Below, in pieces: positions 32,687 through 44,589 of a stretch of 64,000 bases of DNA (position 1 is the first letter of the stretch; each line of letters starts with the position of its first letter). Source of the stretch: Cannabis sativa. Taxonomy: Eukaryota > Streptophyta > Magnoliopsida > Rosales > Cannabaceae. The stretch lies in assembly GCF_029168945.1 (NCBI RefSeq), contig NC_083604.1:33537686-33601685 (forward strand). Reading direction: 5' to 3'. The notes beneath the pieces are model-generated. The model had not been told where the DNA came from and searched no databases. It worked only from the letters and a program-made list of their open reading frames with translations. The position numbers and the translations under genes are program-made.

Positions 32687-34564
32687 TGTTGGAAGTTATT
32701 TTACCAGGATCTTAGATCTACTCACAAGTATGTTGATTTAACAACCTAAATATGAACTTCTAAAACGATAGGAAATTAAACACATAAGAGTATCAGAAAT
32801 CTTACAGTGATTGCAGCAGAATATATGTCTCCTCCCACTCAGATCTCTAACCCTTGATTCCTTTCTGTAGCAGAGTATAATCAAGATCTGAACCCGATAG
32901 TCCTTCTTTGTTGTTTCTGAATTCTACACAGCCTTCCTCACTATGATTGAGGTAATACTTGATGTGTGTGGGCACTACTCTAGCACTTATACTTTTCGAA
33001 ATAGTGAAGGAAGAGAGAGAGAGAGGGTGGCGGCTCAGAGAGAATTTTCTGAGAGAAAATTCTTTCAGAATAATGTTGTGAAAAGGTTGTACAGTTGTGT
33101 TCAACTCTGAAGCCTTTGCCTTCTATTTATAGAAGACCACCAAGGGCTATGATTGACATTTGGAATTGAAAAAATCAAAGAGAAAAGGAAGCTAAGTGGC
33201 CGGCCTAGGCATTGTGGAAACAAGGCTTGCCACTTTTCCAACTTTCCTTTTCCTACACTTATAGTTTCCTGTTTTGTCAAAAACTGCCAATTCCTTTGTT
33301 CAACCACATAAATGTCAAATCTAATTATTTAATAATTAAAATTAATTATCAAATAATATATTGTCATTTATTTTATTAATAATGAAACTAATTAAAGTTT
33401 CCTAATTAATAAATATGCCCTTCAAAATCTCTATTTACTGTTTTGCCCTTAATAAGTGATAAATTCTCAAATAGACAAGTCTATCTTGAGAATTTTTCAA
33501 TTGATTAATTAAAATCAATTAAATGAGTCTTACAAGTAATACCATCTCAACTAGTGAGGGGACCATGGGTCTATATATCCGAGCTTCCAATAAGCAGATC
33601 TAGAATTTACCACTTAAATTCACTGACTTATTAATTCTTCGTTGAATCCACACATAGAACTCAGAATTGCACTCTCAGTATAGAGAATGCTCTATATGTT
33701 CCACCATATAGACACATTATTAGTTATCCATTGTTATAATCCTAATGTGATCAATGATCCTCTATATGGATGATTTACACTGTAAAGGGACTAAATTACC
33801 GTAACACCCTACAATGTATTTTATCCTTAAAACACTTAACCCTGTATAAATGATATTTCAACTAAGTGAAATGAGTACTCAATCATTTATCTCGTTTGGT
33901 TAAGCTCGAAGGAAATCACCCTTTGCTTACTATTCGCCAGATAGAAGCTATAGATTCCATATTTATGTTAGCGCTCCCACTCAATCGCACTACCGTGTTC
34001 CCAAAATGTATGTATTGCCCAGACTAAAGATTAGGCTTAACTAACAAATCAAAGAACACGAATAATACTCTTGAAATTAAGCCTAACCATATCAGGATTT
34101 CGATCATGTGATCTAGGATCAACTTATGATATTGAATTGAATAGATGTTTACGGTAAGTTTCAAAATCTAATTCAAAGTTCAATATCGGTCCATTCCAAT
34201 GCATACTCAATGCATCCAACCTGAGCTTTACTTTAACCTATGTTCTGGAAAGAACATAACATTTCTCCAAATGTAAGTAAACTCTGTTGTAGATTGTCAT
34301 ATCAGTAAAACCTAGTGTTCTGATAAATCTAGGAATACTTTATTCACATAGTCATGTTTATTTTCCACTGTGTTGACAACACAATAAACATGATCAAGTA
34401 TGTGAAAAGGGGTTTGGATGAATTTATAAATCAAATGGACAAGCAATTGATTAAGTGAACCAAAACATACACAAGTGAATGAAAAATTACTTCTGTTACT
34501 TTATTGATATTGAATAATCTGGATTACATTGAAACAGAGTTTTATTTAGGGCATACACCCAACA
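32687..34564 (-). repeat. Solo Copia LTR in the Copia-D leader
   Basis: 1878 bp in minus orientation, from TGTTGGAAGTTATTTTACC to GGGCATACACCCAACA. It is flanked by GTGTC on both sides (32682-32686 and 34565-34569), a perfect 5-bp target duplication. No internal sequence remains, so it formed by recombination between the two LTRs of one element. It is a close relative of 50688-52571. Confidence 0.95.
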
Positions 34565-34569
34565 GTGTC

Positions 34570-37500
34570 ATATTGATGTTTGATTGATGTTTGTGAATTC
34601 TGGGAAAAATAATTGATTGTCTGTATCAGGAATTATTTTTATTGGATAGTTTGGAAAATTCTAAGCAATTTAACTTTTTACAGAACTCGATTTCGATTTA
34701 ATTTGAATTAGTTATGAATTTTTGAAAATCGAAAAAAAAAAATCTAGGTGGTGAGCACCTTCCCTAAGCGCGCGGAAATCATGCGCAGGGGTGCTTGCGC
34801 CCAGTTTTCTGGGCTATGTCTCCCCTTCCACACGCGCTGAGGCAACATGCTTTGCATGCTGTCCGTACCACCTGCTATTTTCTTCGTTTTCTTCGATTTT
34901 TCATGCTATTTCATGGAATTAAATTCCGATTTTTTGTGTAGTTTTGTATGTTGATTTTTATTTTTCAAATTTCAAATCTAATTATCAGAAATAAATTAAT
35001 TTTAATTTTTAAAATTAATTTTAGATATTAGTGTAATTTGATTTTGAAAATAGGAAAAAATCAAAGTTTTGCTTATTTTTTTTTATTTCCTTTAAAATTT
35101 GATTATTTTATTTTTTTAAGGTCAGATATTATTTTTTTTAGTAACTTGACCTTAATTAAAATAAGATCAAAATAATCATGATAATTTTAAAAGAGGAAAT
35201 AAGGTAGTTTTGTTAATTTTTTAAATTTTGTTATTTTTCAATTAAATTAAATTATAAAATAAAAAAAGTGTATGTATTTACCATTTTCTATTTTATTATT
35301 TGATTTATTAAATAACATGAAATTTAAAAGGAAAGTTAGCAATTTAATTTTGAAATGACATTTAGGTTACCCAAAACCTAATTTTTTCAAAATGGTAGGT
35401 TTAATTTAAATTTTATTTTTCGAAATATAGATTTAAAATTAAATAAATCCTACATCCAACTATCCAGATCTAACCTTGTTGCAGGAGTATGTGTTTTAGA
35501 TTGTTTGTAAGTTTTTGTAAAACCTATTATTACTTGATCTAAATTGCCAGGGTTAACTTGTTGACAGATCAATTGATCTGATTTAACCCATGGTTCAATT
35601 GATGATAGATCAAGTAGATAATTTGTAACAGGTAATTTTTACAAACTTCTTTCATCTGTGTATGACCTAGTAACATGATAGGATCCATCCAAATCTGTGT
35701 GCCTGTGTGAGCCTATATGTTTAATTTCTATTATAGATACATATAGGTTGTTGTTGCTAAATAAAATGTCATAACCTGATAGATTTTATTTAGGCTCATT
35801 TAGTTAATAGGCCTATTCAATTAATAACAGTTATTCATTTTAAGGTTAAATTCCTCTCTTTTGGGCCTTGTGTGAGAGTTGGGAGCCTTAGAAGTGGGTG
35901 CGACATACTGGACCCAGCCCCCCCTCACATGAACAACCCCAATTGTGAAGGCCCATTTGCCTGATTTGGATAACTGTGCTAGGTTAATTATACTAGTTTG
36001 ACCTAATAAAATTGAATAGCAACATAATTAATTTCTTCGAAATTAATTTAAGAAAAACATAGTTTAATGAATTTCATTTCTAGATAAACTATTTGTATTT
36101 TTCTTGTATTTAATTAAATAAAGAATTTTAACTAACTAGATTCTTTCTGAAACTTACTTTTATTATTTCATTAAATATTCTTATTTAAGTTATGAATTAG
36201 TGATTACTAATTTTTCCTTTTAACTTAAATTTGAATATATTTTGATAATAATATTAAGCTGAGGAATTCTAGGAATTAGTTATTGAAGATTCTTAAAAGA
36301 TATTATTTTAAGTTGGTTTTAAACTTAAAAAGGGAATATCTTTTAATTAGGTAGTTAACACCTAATTTTGATATTTAATTAAATTTTGGAAAATTTTAAG
36401 TTTGTATTTATAGATTCTTTCTATAATAACTTAAATCAGATATTTTCCAAATCTTGAAAAGATACTTAGTAGAATTGAGATATTTTCTAGATATTAATTT
36501 CTATACTAATTATTATTTCTAATATAGGAAAATATCATTGATTGTGAAATTAATTGTTTAATAATTAATTTTGGTACAATTCAATTAAGGATATTTTTCC
36601 TTGTATTAAATTGGAAATTAATGATTAAGCCTTCTCTATAATTAATTATTTATTTCCTGAATTTAATACATTTAATTAAATTGAAAATTAAATATCTGAG
36701 TTGATTTTCATAATGATACTTAGATATTGTTATTTTCATGATATTTAATTAAATAAGAAAATTATTTTAAGTTGGGTATTTCCATAACAACTTAAATTTG
36801 AATAATTTTCAAAATATATTCTATTTATCTTATTAATCATTTTTTTTAAAATTGCATTTAATTATGCAAGATGATTTTGAATTTATCTTGAAAGATAGAT
36901 TGAAGTTGTAAAATAATTATTTTAATTAATTTTGAATCAACTTAAATCAATGATCTTTTCATTTAATGATTAATTTAAAATAAAGGAACTGAAATATATT
37001 ATTAGAAATTAGATTAATTAGTCAAGAAAATCTAGATAGTTAATATTTTTGCTTGAAGTATTTTTTCTAAGTAAAGTTTGATTTATTTTAAATGTATTTC
37101 GAAAATTGTATATTTTTGGAAATACAATATATATATTTGTAGAAAATTTTAATTTGAGTTGCAAATTAATTTAAATTAATACAACTTAAATTAAGTAATT
37201 TTCTTAATATTTGTTGGAAAATTAACACTAAGATGGAAATAATTCATTTTGTTTTCTTAACCATCTAAGTTTAATTTTTACAGACATTAAATTAAATTTT
37301 TTATTTAGATTCTATTCTAAATTTAAAATTTAATAAATATATATATATAGATTTAAAATAAAAAAATAAATAATAGAAGAAAATACAATTTAAATAATGA
37401 GCTTTATTATTTTGAGATATTCGATCTCCATTGTTGGTTTTACATAGCTATTGTTTTAGTGAGTCATCCTCCCTAATGGAGGAACGTTCATTAGCAAGTT

Positions 37501-37933
37501 AGCGCCGTTTAATCTCGAAAGATAAGTATGTTTGTAAGTGTTTTATATTGGTATTGATCATCCTAATGGTGGGTACTGTATAAGACTTACAAACATATGA
37601 AACAATGGTAGAAGCTCATGAAATAAGAATGACCTTGACTCTCGCCTAAACGGGACAACGTCAGATTCTCCTTTCGATCGAATAAAAGGTTGCTAGAATG
37701 TTTGCCATTTTAGATGAGCTGACAACTCTATTCGATGAATGATAGCTTTGACTCTCGCCTAAATGAGACACTGATATCAGTTTGTTGAAAACCTTGGAAA
37801 TTATTTAGGATTGAATTTTTTTTGTATTTTCTCTAGTCATTCCTACTTGCTATGTGCTAATAATTTCTAAATAAGATTTTGTGATAAACCATAATTGATA
37901 TTTATGTGTTATCTTGTAGTATCCTGAATTACA
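34570..37933 (+). repeat. Copia-D leader
   Basis: About 3.4 kb of AT-rich untranslated DNA. A GC-rich island at about 34745-34875 has hairpins GCCCAG-TTTT-CTGGGC (34799-34814) and CATGC-TTT-GCATG (34846-34858). A segment 35485-35631 is bounded by TTGCAG and AACAG/GTAATT. A conserved block just before gag has the TCCTCC/GGAGGA hairpin (37467-37483). TCTTGTAG, ending at 37919, could be a splice acceptor for the gag message. Confidence 0.8.
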
Positions 37934-38806
37934 ATGTCAAATCCCATGTTGTCACTCTTAAATGAAAATAAGCTAAATGGGTCTAACTTCCCAAAGTGGA
38001 GAGAGAACATTCATATTGCTCTCATAGGTGAAAGTGCCTTGTTTGTGTTGACTGAGCCGTCCCCTGAGCAGCCAAGTGACAATGCAACCAAAACTGTGAA
38101 AGAGAAGTTCGAGCGTTGGCATAATGCTAACAATAAAGCTCGTTACTTCATGCTTTCCAGCATGGTTGACACCTTGAAAACAAGGTTTGCAAACACTGTC
38201 ACGGCTGCAAAAATCATGACGCAGTTAACTGAGCTATTCGGTATGGCATCTATTCAGTCTCGTTTTGACGCGACTAAGAAATTCATCAACGCACGGATGG
38301 AACCCCATCAGAATGTGCGTGATCACCTTCTCCAGATGGCTAGTTATTTCCAGGAAGCCCAGAATCATGGTGCCGAAATGGATCAGACTACTCAAGTGAG
38401 TCTCATCTTGAATAACCTGACTCCAGATTTTCTGCCCTACACATCAAATTATGTCATGAATAAGAAGGAACAAGACTTTCATACTTTAGTCAATGACTTT
38501 CAGACATATGAAAATTTGATTGGAGGTCCCAAGAAAAGAGGGAATAAACCTCAGTATTCTGGAAATGGTAATAAGACGAGTAATCCTGAGGCACTTGTTG
38601 CTTCTACTTCCAAATCCAATCATAAGAAGAAGTGGAAAAATGCCAAGAAGCGAGCTCAAGCTGCGAATGCAGCTAGGAACAAAAATGCTGGAGCTTCTGG
38701 CAATACACCAAAAGGAAAGTGTTTCTACTGCAATGAGAAAGGCCATTGGAAATCCCAATGTCCTAAGTATCTCGCAAAGAAACAAGGTATTTTCTTTATA
38801 AACTGA
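37934..38806 (+). CDS. gag: Copia-D gag, intact
   Basis: 290 codons with no stop. The N-terminal Copia gag region (LNENKLNGSNFPKWRENI, 9-26) is followed by a helical core (FERWHNANNKARYFML; LFGMASIQSRFDATKKFINA; LLQMASYFQEAQNHG), LVNDFQTYENLIGGP, a lysine-rich linker (KKKWKNAKKRAQ) and one CCHC zinc knuckle, CFYCNEKGHWKSQC. The ORF ends 16 codons after the knuckle, with no protease following. Gag builds the particle that packages element RNA. If the 96-nt intron after the knuckle is removed, the frame still stops within a few codons, so the gag-only design does not depend on splicing. The family normally encodes gag-pol in one ORF. The start is the first ATG and agrees with Copia-C. Confidence 0.93.
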   Translation: MSNPMLSLLNENKLNGSNFPKWRENIHIALIGESALFVLTEPSPEQPSDNATKTVKEKFERWHNANNKARYFMLSSMVDTLKTRFANTVTAAKIMTQLTELFGMASIQSRFDATKKFINARMEPHQNVRDHLLQMASYFQEAQNHGAEMDQTTQVSLILNNLTPDFLPYTSNYVMNKKEQDFHTLVNDFQTYENLIGGPKKRGNKPQYSGNGNKTSNPEALVASTSKSNHKKKWKNAKKRAQAANAARNKNAGASGNTPKGKCFYCNEKGHWKSQCPKYLAKKQGIFFIN

Positions 38807-38882
38807 TGTGTTTTTAGTGAATTAGTATCCTTTTGGATTAATAATTCTGGACTACTAACCTTGTTTATTATTCTTCTTATAG
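38787..38882 (+). other. Putative intron at the end of Copia-D gag
   Basis: AAACAAG/GTATTTTC donor and TTCTTCTTATAG acceptor, 96 nt, T-rich. Position and boundaries match Copia-C (27813-27912). Confidence 0.5.
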
Positions 38883-40578
38883 CTAAAGCTTCTTAAACTC
38901 GGGTGCTGACTTAGCGAGTTGGATTAGAAAGTTGGATGGTGGATGGAGATTGTCTACAATAAAGAAGAAGCTCTTTCATTTGAATTAATTGTTTAGTTTT
39001 TCAAACAATTTGGATTTCAAGTTTTGGGATCTTAATTCCCTGTTTGGTTCTCATAATATTGCAAACAATTTTTTTTGGTTTATAATAACATATCTTTTTC
39101 AATTGCAATTTATGAGTTGAGCTTCAGTACTTTATCTTATCTATTACCGATTGTTATATTTATTATGTTTGAATGTGTATGTGTTTTTATTATTGATACA
39201 ATTTGAAAAGGTATTTAAACTCCTTACAGAGTTATTACTACATAAACACTAGAAGTTATTTCTATGTTTATGAATAATTGTTAGTTCCAAAAACAATTAT
39301 TTGAGAATTTGTTTAATAAAAAGATCTTTTGATCTGATAGGGGTGGAGAAAAGTTAAGAATAATATGCAGTTCAAACGATCTTTTATATCTAATAAACTC
39401 TGGATTATATTCAACTCCACAGACTCTCTATCACACTTAAGAGATTTACAACCTTCAGGGGTGGACCATAATCTCTATAAACTTAGGGGTGGACTTTATT
39501 CTACAGTACCCTTTGTGACACATAATTTTAAACATGGAAATAATATAATAAATTAGCTATTATCAGAATAAATCATTGATCTTGATTATATGTTCCAGTT
39601 TAGATTTACTGTTGTAATAGTTATTGATACCATTAAAGTTCTTTGATAATGTATCACATTACCTTGGTTGAGTGGGAGAATATTAAAATTCTTTACCCAT
39701 CTTCGTTTGGCTGATAATTGTGATAGGAACTTAAGAACACCTCTGATAAAAACAAGTCTAACCATTCACATGGATAAAAGTAACTTATCAGAATTATGAG
39801 AGTAAGATAGAAGAATTCTTGCATAGTCTATTCGAAAGACTGATTCAAGACGTCTATTCCTCATAACATTTTATGGTATCTTGATTTGATTGCTTAAATC
39901 TCTAGCAAGTATTATACACTTCAAATACTAGACTGCTATGTTGTTGACCTAGTCTTAAAGAAACTTACAGTTTCAGCTTAAGATAATAAGTCACAATGAG
40001 ATGTTCCCAAAAACAATAGTAAAAGGTTAAAATTTTCTAACCAGACATCTGCTATTGAGTGGGAGCCATCTGAGATGTAATCAAATGGGGAACATTAGGG
40101 GACAATCAAGAAAGATTTACAAAAGTGACGTATATATTAAGGAACCATGCATTAGTGATCCTGATATGCACACCGACTCATTGCGAGATGGTGATTACTT
40201 TGGGGGTGGAGGAATCATTATAGAAGAGTGTTAAAACCCATCTATAATAATTCAAGCTTCATCAGAGAAGATATAACTTTGTAAATTCAAAATTACCAGA
40301 AAGTTATTTTACTGAAGAAAATTCTACACTGCATTATCTCAATTCCAAAATTTAAAATTTGAGAGATATGTCTTCTGGTTGTTTAGATGTACTTAATTGG
40401 CAGTAAGGATTTCAGTATCCCTTGATGAGTAAAGCATAAGTTAGGGAGGTTTCATGAGTCTTATGAACCTGATTCCAGATATATGGGTGGATTCAAATAT
40501 ACTACACTTGATCAGAGGATCAAGACAAAAGATTGATTGTAATGCACAACTTGTTTTATGTTAGTGCAAGTGGGAGTT
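38883..40578 (+). repeat. Copia-D pol relic and PPT
   Basis: Aligned with 27913-29658 by eye along its length. It keeps GATAGGGGTGGAGAA (39346-39360) and TGCTATGTTGTTGACCTAGTC (near 39937), remnants of integrase and RT motifs, but has no usable frame. It ends in GCAAGTGGGAGTT (40566-40578), the polypurine tract that would prime plus-strand synthesis. Confidence 0.75.
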
Positions 40579-42486
40579 TGTTGGGTTTTATGCCCTAAAT
40601 AAAACTCATTACAATCTGATTAGTTATCAATTTAGAAGTGAATTATGATTACATGTATGTTACATGTTTATGGTTTAATATATATACTTGATATATGCAT
40701 AAAATCAGTTAAATCCAGAACATATAGTTATTCACAATTACAGTATCGTCAATACAGTGGAATGTGATTGTGATTATATGATTCAAAAGATTTGGTCCCT
40801 GTTCATCAGTGTTTTGGATTTACACTGATGTGATAATCAGCGATGAAGTATACCTACACTTGGAGTAAGTGTTATGTTCTTTCCAGAACATTGGCAAAGT
40901 ATACTGGTTTCGAATGTATGGAGTATGCATTGGACTGGACCGATATTGAACTTGGTTAAAGATATTGTAAACTTACCGTTGTATCTTTCCAAGTTAATGT
41001 CAAAAGTTGATCTTAGATTAAGAGAATCTAAATCCTGATATGCTTAGGCTCAATCTCAGGAGTGCTATTATTGTTCTTTCATTTATTAGTTAAAGCCTAC
41101 CTTTGGGTCAGGATAATACATATATTTTGGGAACATGATAGCATAACTGAATGGGAGTGCCAAACATAAATATGGAAATCTATAGCTTCTACTGGTGTAT
41201 AGAAGTAAAGTGATGATTCCTTTTGAGCTTAGTTAAATAGAAGTAAATGGATGAGCTCTTGTTTCAGTGACTATATATTAGATCACTAAAACATCATTTA
41301 GAGGTAACTAAGTGTTCAAATGGGCAAAATACATTGAGGGGTGTAAACGGTAAATTGGTCCCATCTCGATGTAAATCATCTATATAGAGGATCTCTAAAT
41401 CACATTAAGATTATAACAATGGTTAAATGAGATAGCATATTGATATCGTGAAACATATGATATGCTCTATATAAGTCTGAGAGTGCAATTCCGAGTTCTA
41501 AGAGTGGATTCAACGAGGAATTAATAAGTTAGGGATTTACTTTGTAAATCGGTTCAACTTATTGGAAGCTCTGTATATAGATCCATGGTCCCCATTCTAG
41601 TTGAGACTATACTGTTTGTAAGACTCTATAATTGATTTATGATTAATCAATTATAATTCTAAAAGTTAGACTATGTCTAATTTGTGAATTCTCACAGTTT
41701 AGGGATGAAATTGTAAATAAAATGGTTTCTAGGTTTAATTATTAATTATGAGACTTTCCATGTCTAAATTAATAATTATTTTAAATGGCAATATTATTTA
41801 ATAATCTATTTTAAATGATTAGAATTGGAAAAATGATATTTTTGGAGAAATAGAAATAAAATTGAGGAAACTGCAAAATCCATGTGAGGCCCATATACAC
41901 CATGGCCGGCCACATGATTGCATGTTTCCCAATTATTATTTTCAATTTAATTTGCCATATAATTGCTAATCAAAGCCTAGCCTAAATAGGAAAGTGGTGA
42001 ATCACACTTAATAAGGCAGTTATTCAATTACACAGTAAAAGAGGAAACTGTTTATTTGGAAAGTTGTGCTCTTCCCTTTTCCTATTTATAGCCGCCCCTC
42101 TCTACTCTTCTTGTGCATGAGAAAACTTTGCTTTGCATTGTGTGTCACACGAAATCAAGAGAGAAAACAAGAGAGAAATTTCGAAATTCCTAGTGAGAGA
42201 GAAGTGCCCACACACATCACTCAGTACCTCATTATAGTTTGGAAGACCGTGAAGGATCTCATCCAACTGAAGAACTTTCAGGCTCAGATCTTGATTATAC
42301 TCTGCTACAGACAGGAATCAAGGGTTAGAGATCTGAGTGGAAGGAGACATTAATTCCGCTGCAATCACTGTAAGTTATTCTTAACTTTTATGTGTTTAGT
42401 TCATCATTTTAGAAGTTCAATATTAGGTTGTTAAATCAACATACTTGTAAGTAGATCTAAGATCTTGGATAAATATAATACCAACA
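40579..42486 (+). repeat. Copia-D 3' LTR
   Basis: 1908 bp matching 30673-32595. The right neighbour is a Ty3 antisense gene, without a target duplication. Confidence 0.92.
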
Positions 42487-44589
42487 GTGCGCCTGGTCGG
42501 GGGCTCACGGCCAGAAAGGGGCACTGATGCCCTTGCATAAGTACTTCTGGGATGTGGCGGACTTCTTTGGCCTCTGTCCGGCCTAGATTACTCCCAAGGG
42601 CATTAAGTATTTGTCCGCTCTCTTTGTCCTCTATGCCTGTTAGGGATGGGATGCTCCTTCTCCCCACGAGGTCGCTTGGTTCTTCGACCTGAAGTCTACC
42701 TCCAAGCAAGGCTGGTCATGGTATTTCTACTTCTCTCAGCCAGGCTTCGAGTGGTTGAGCGGGACGGACCACAAGGCCATTAGCAAAATAGGGCGTTTTG
42801 TTGATGAGTACATCATGGTGAAGGATCTGAGCATCACCCGGACTCGGTTTCGGCAGATCCCGACATATCACCATCCTCCCCTCACTCTTGCTCTTAGGGA
42901 TAGAGTTCAAAAACTTGCCCGGTTGCCGGAGGAAGACAGGAACATCATCCAGTTGACCTCCGATGAGAATCTGGTCCAGTACGGGCTTTACCTAGAGGAC
43001 TTTTCTCCTAAGTTCGTGACGGGGAAGAAGGGGAAATCTGATGCTACCCGGCCTGAACGAGCTAATAAGGAGGATGAGCTCATTCAACTTAAACGAGAGG
43101 CTAAGTTGAAGGGAGGTGCCAGGGCCAAGCAGTATGCTCAGGAGCTTATGAATCCTGAAGATGAAGTTGAGGTTGAGGCTGAGGCTGAGTAGATCACTCC
43201 TTTAAAGAGGAAGAAGAAACTCCCGGCCACGCCCAGGCCTGTTGAACATGCATTTCGCATAAGGGAGCCCATTTCACCTGTTCGGCCCTCTCATCCCTAT
43301 GCTGGAAAAGGGAAGGCTGTTATGTTTGAGATATCAGGTGATGATGGACTTCTGACTTTCTGGGCGGGCAGTCACGCTGCGTTTTACTTCTTTTTCAGCT
43401 TCTTGATTTTCATGCTTTGTACTTTCTGCTGGTTTTTGCTAACCACGATGTTTTTGTTCTATGCAGACATGTCTCGGCAGATGATTGACACTCTAAGGAA
43501 GAGGATGGGCGGAAGCTCTAGCACCTCCCCTCCGGCGAAGAAGTCTAAGGGCGGAGAGGGTCTTCAGAGAAGAGGCCTTCCAGAGAGGTTATTAACCTTT
43601 CCTAGGAGCTGACTGCTCATATCCTTCCACTCCCAAATTTGCCAAGTCTAAGGAGTCTGGGCCACGAACAACTGGGTCGGAACTGGTGAGGAGGATCCCT
43701 TAGCGGGTGCAGGCACCAACTCCACCCGTGCCCGTGCTGCCTGAGGCCAAGAAGGGCAAGGAGGTGATGACTCACTACATGAACCGGCTGGTTCCTGAGG
43801 TCAGTGAGCAGCTAGCTGGTGCTGACAACGACTCATCTCTAGATGTGTTGGTGGGCGGAGTCTTGGAGGAGCTTACCAGGGTTAGTCTTTTTTGATACTT
43901 CCCTTTTAACTTTTCACACTTAGCTCCATATGCTGACTTTTTCCTTTATGCAAGCCGGTTTGAAGTTGGCTTACACCTACTCCCGGGCTAAATCTGCTAC
44001 TTCTAAGAGTGCGGCTCTATTCGACACCTTAAGGGCGGAGGCGGACTTCGCCAACAAGGAAGCTGAGGCAGTTAGGGCGGAGACTGGAGCTGTTCGCCAT
44101 GAGTTGGCCAACAAGAAGCTGTTTGCCGCCGAGAAGAAGATCACCGTGCTAACAAAGGACCTCGAGGCTGCTGATCGCTTTAAGGAAACCATCGAGACCT
44201 TATCTACTGAAGTTGATCGTCTTTAGGATGAGAGGAGTTCCCTACAGCAAGTCCTTCTTCGGCTAAAGGAGGATAAGGACCCTCAAGTGGCCGAGGCGGA
44301 CCGTTTGAAGGAGAAGGTCAATGCTTTGGAGACTGCCGGCCTCGAGCTCTTCTTTGATTTTTGGAAGGCTAATCCCCAGGCAAACTTCGACTACTTGGGC
44401 GACGCTAAGGACATGTACCTCGAGTACCGTGCGGCATAAGTTGCCTATGGTGGGAAAGAGGTGGTTGCTTCAACTTTCGGCCAAGCTTCTGACCAGGCCG
44501 CTGATGCTTCTCCTGCTCCAACAACAGATCCTCCTGCTCCAGTTGGCTCAGAAGAACCGAACCCAGAGCTTAGGACTCCAGCTGTTTGA
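42487..44589 (+). pseudogene. Antisense gene of Ty3-D ('putative gypsy type transposon' protein)
   Basis: The frame opens inside the conserved domain (SGAHGQKGALMPLHKYF; ITPKGIKYLSALFVLYA) and has stops at about 42584 and 42639. From 42755 it runs SGTDHKAISKIGRFVDEY... to a TAG at 43190. A likely intron, 43338-43466 (CAG/GTGATG to TATGCAG), joins phase 1 to phase 1 at MSRQMIDTLRKRMGG, the same phase as intron 1 in Ty3-C. A frameshift follows near 43612-43700. A second intron near 43881-43954 has a poor acceptor. The last part is a coiled coil (ADFANKEAEAVRAETGAVRHE) with stops at 44224 and 44437, ending at about 44589. It is a decayed relative of 14926-17998. Confidence 0.78.

Larger units (their letters stand above)
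30673..42486 (+). mobile_element. Copia-D, gag-only Copia element
   Basis: The most complete member of the family: 5' LTR 30673-32595, PBS, leader (split by a solo LTR), intact gag 37934-38806, short intron, pol relic, PPT, and 3' LTR 40579-42486. It is about 9.9 kb without the solo LTR. The LTRs are very similar apart from a deletion near 41814 and a 12-bp duplication near 42168 in the 3' copy. The flanks (GATCC left, GTGCG right) do not form a target duplication, so one end has been replaced by recombination or deletion. With no pol it should depend on a helper element. Confidence 0.9.

Noticed and set aside
33010..33030. GA microsatellite (GAGAGAGAG) as a regulatory element
   Set aside because: Short and inside the transcribed part of an LTR; nothing supports a function.
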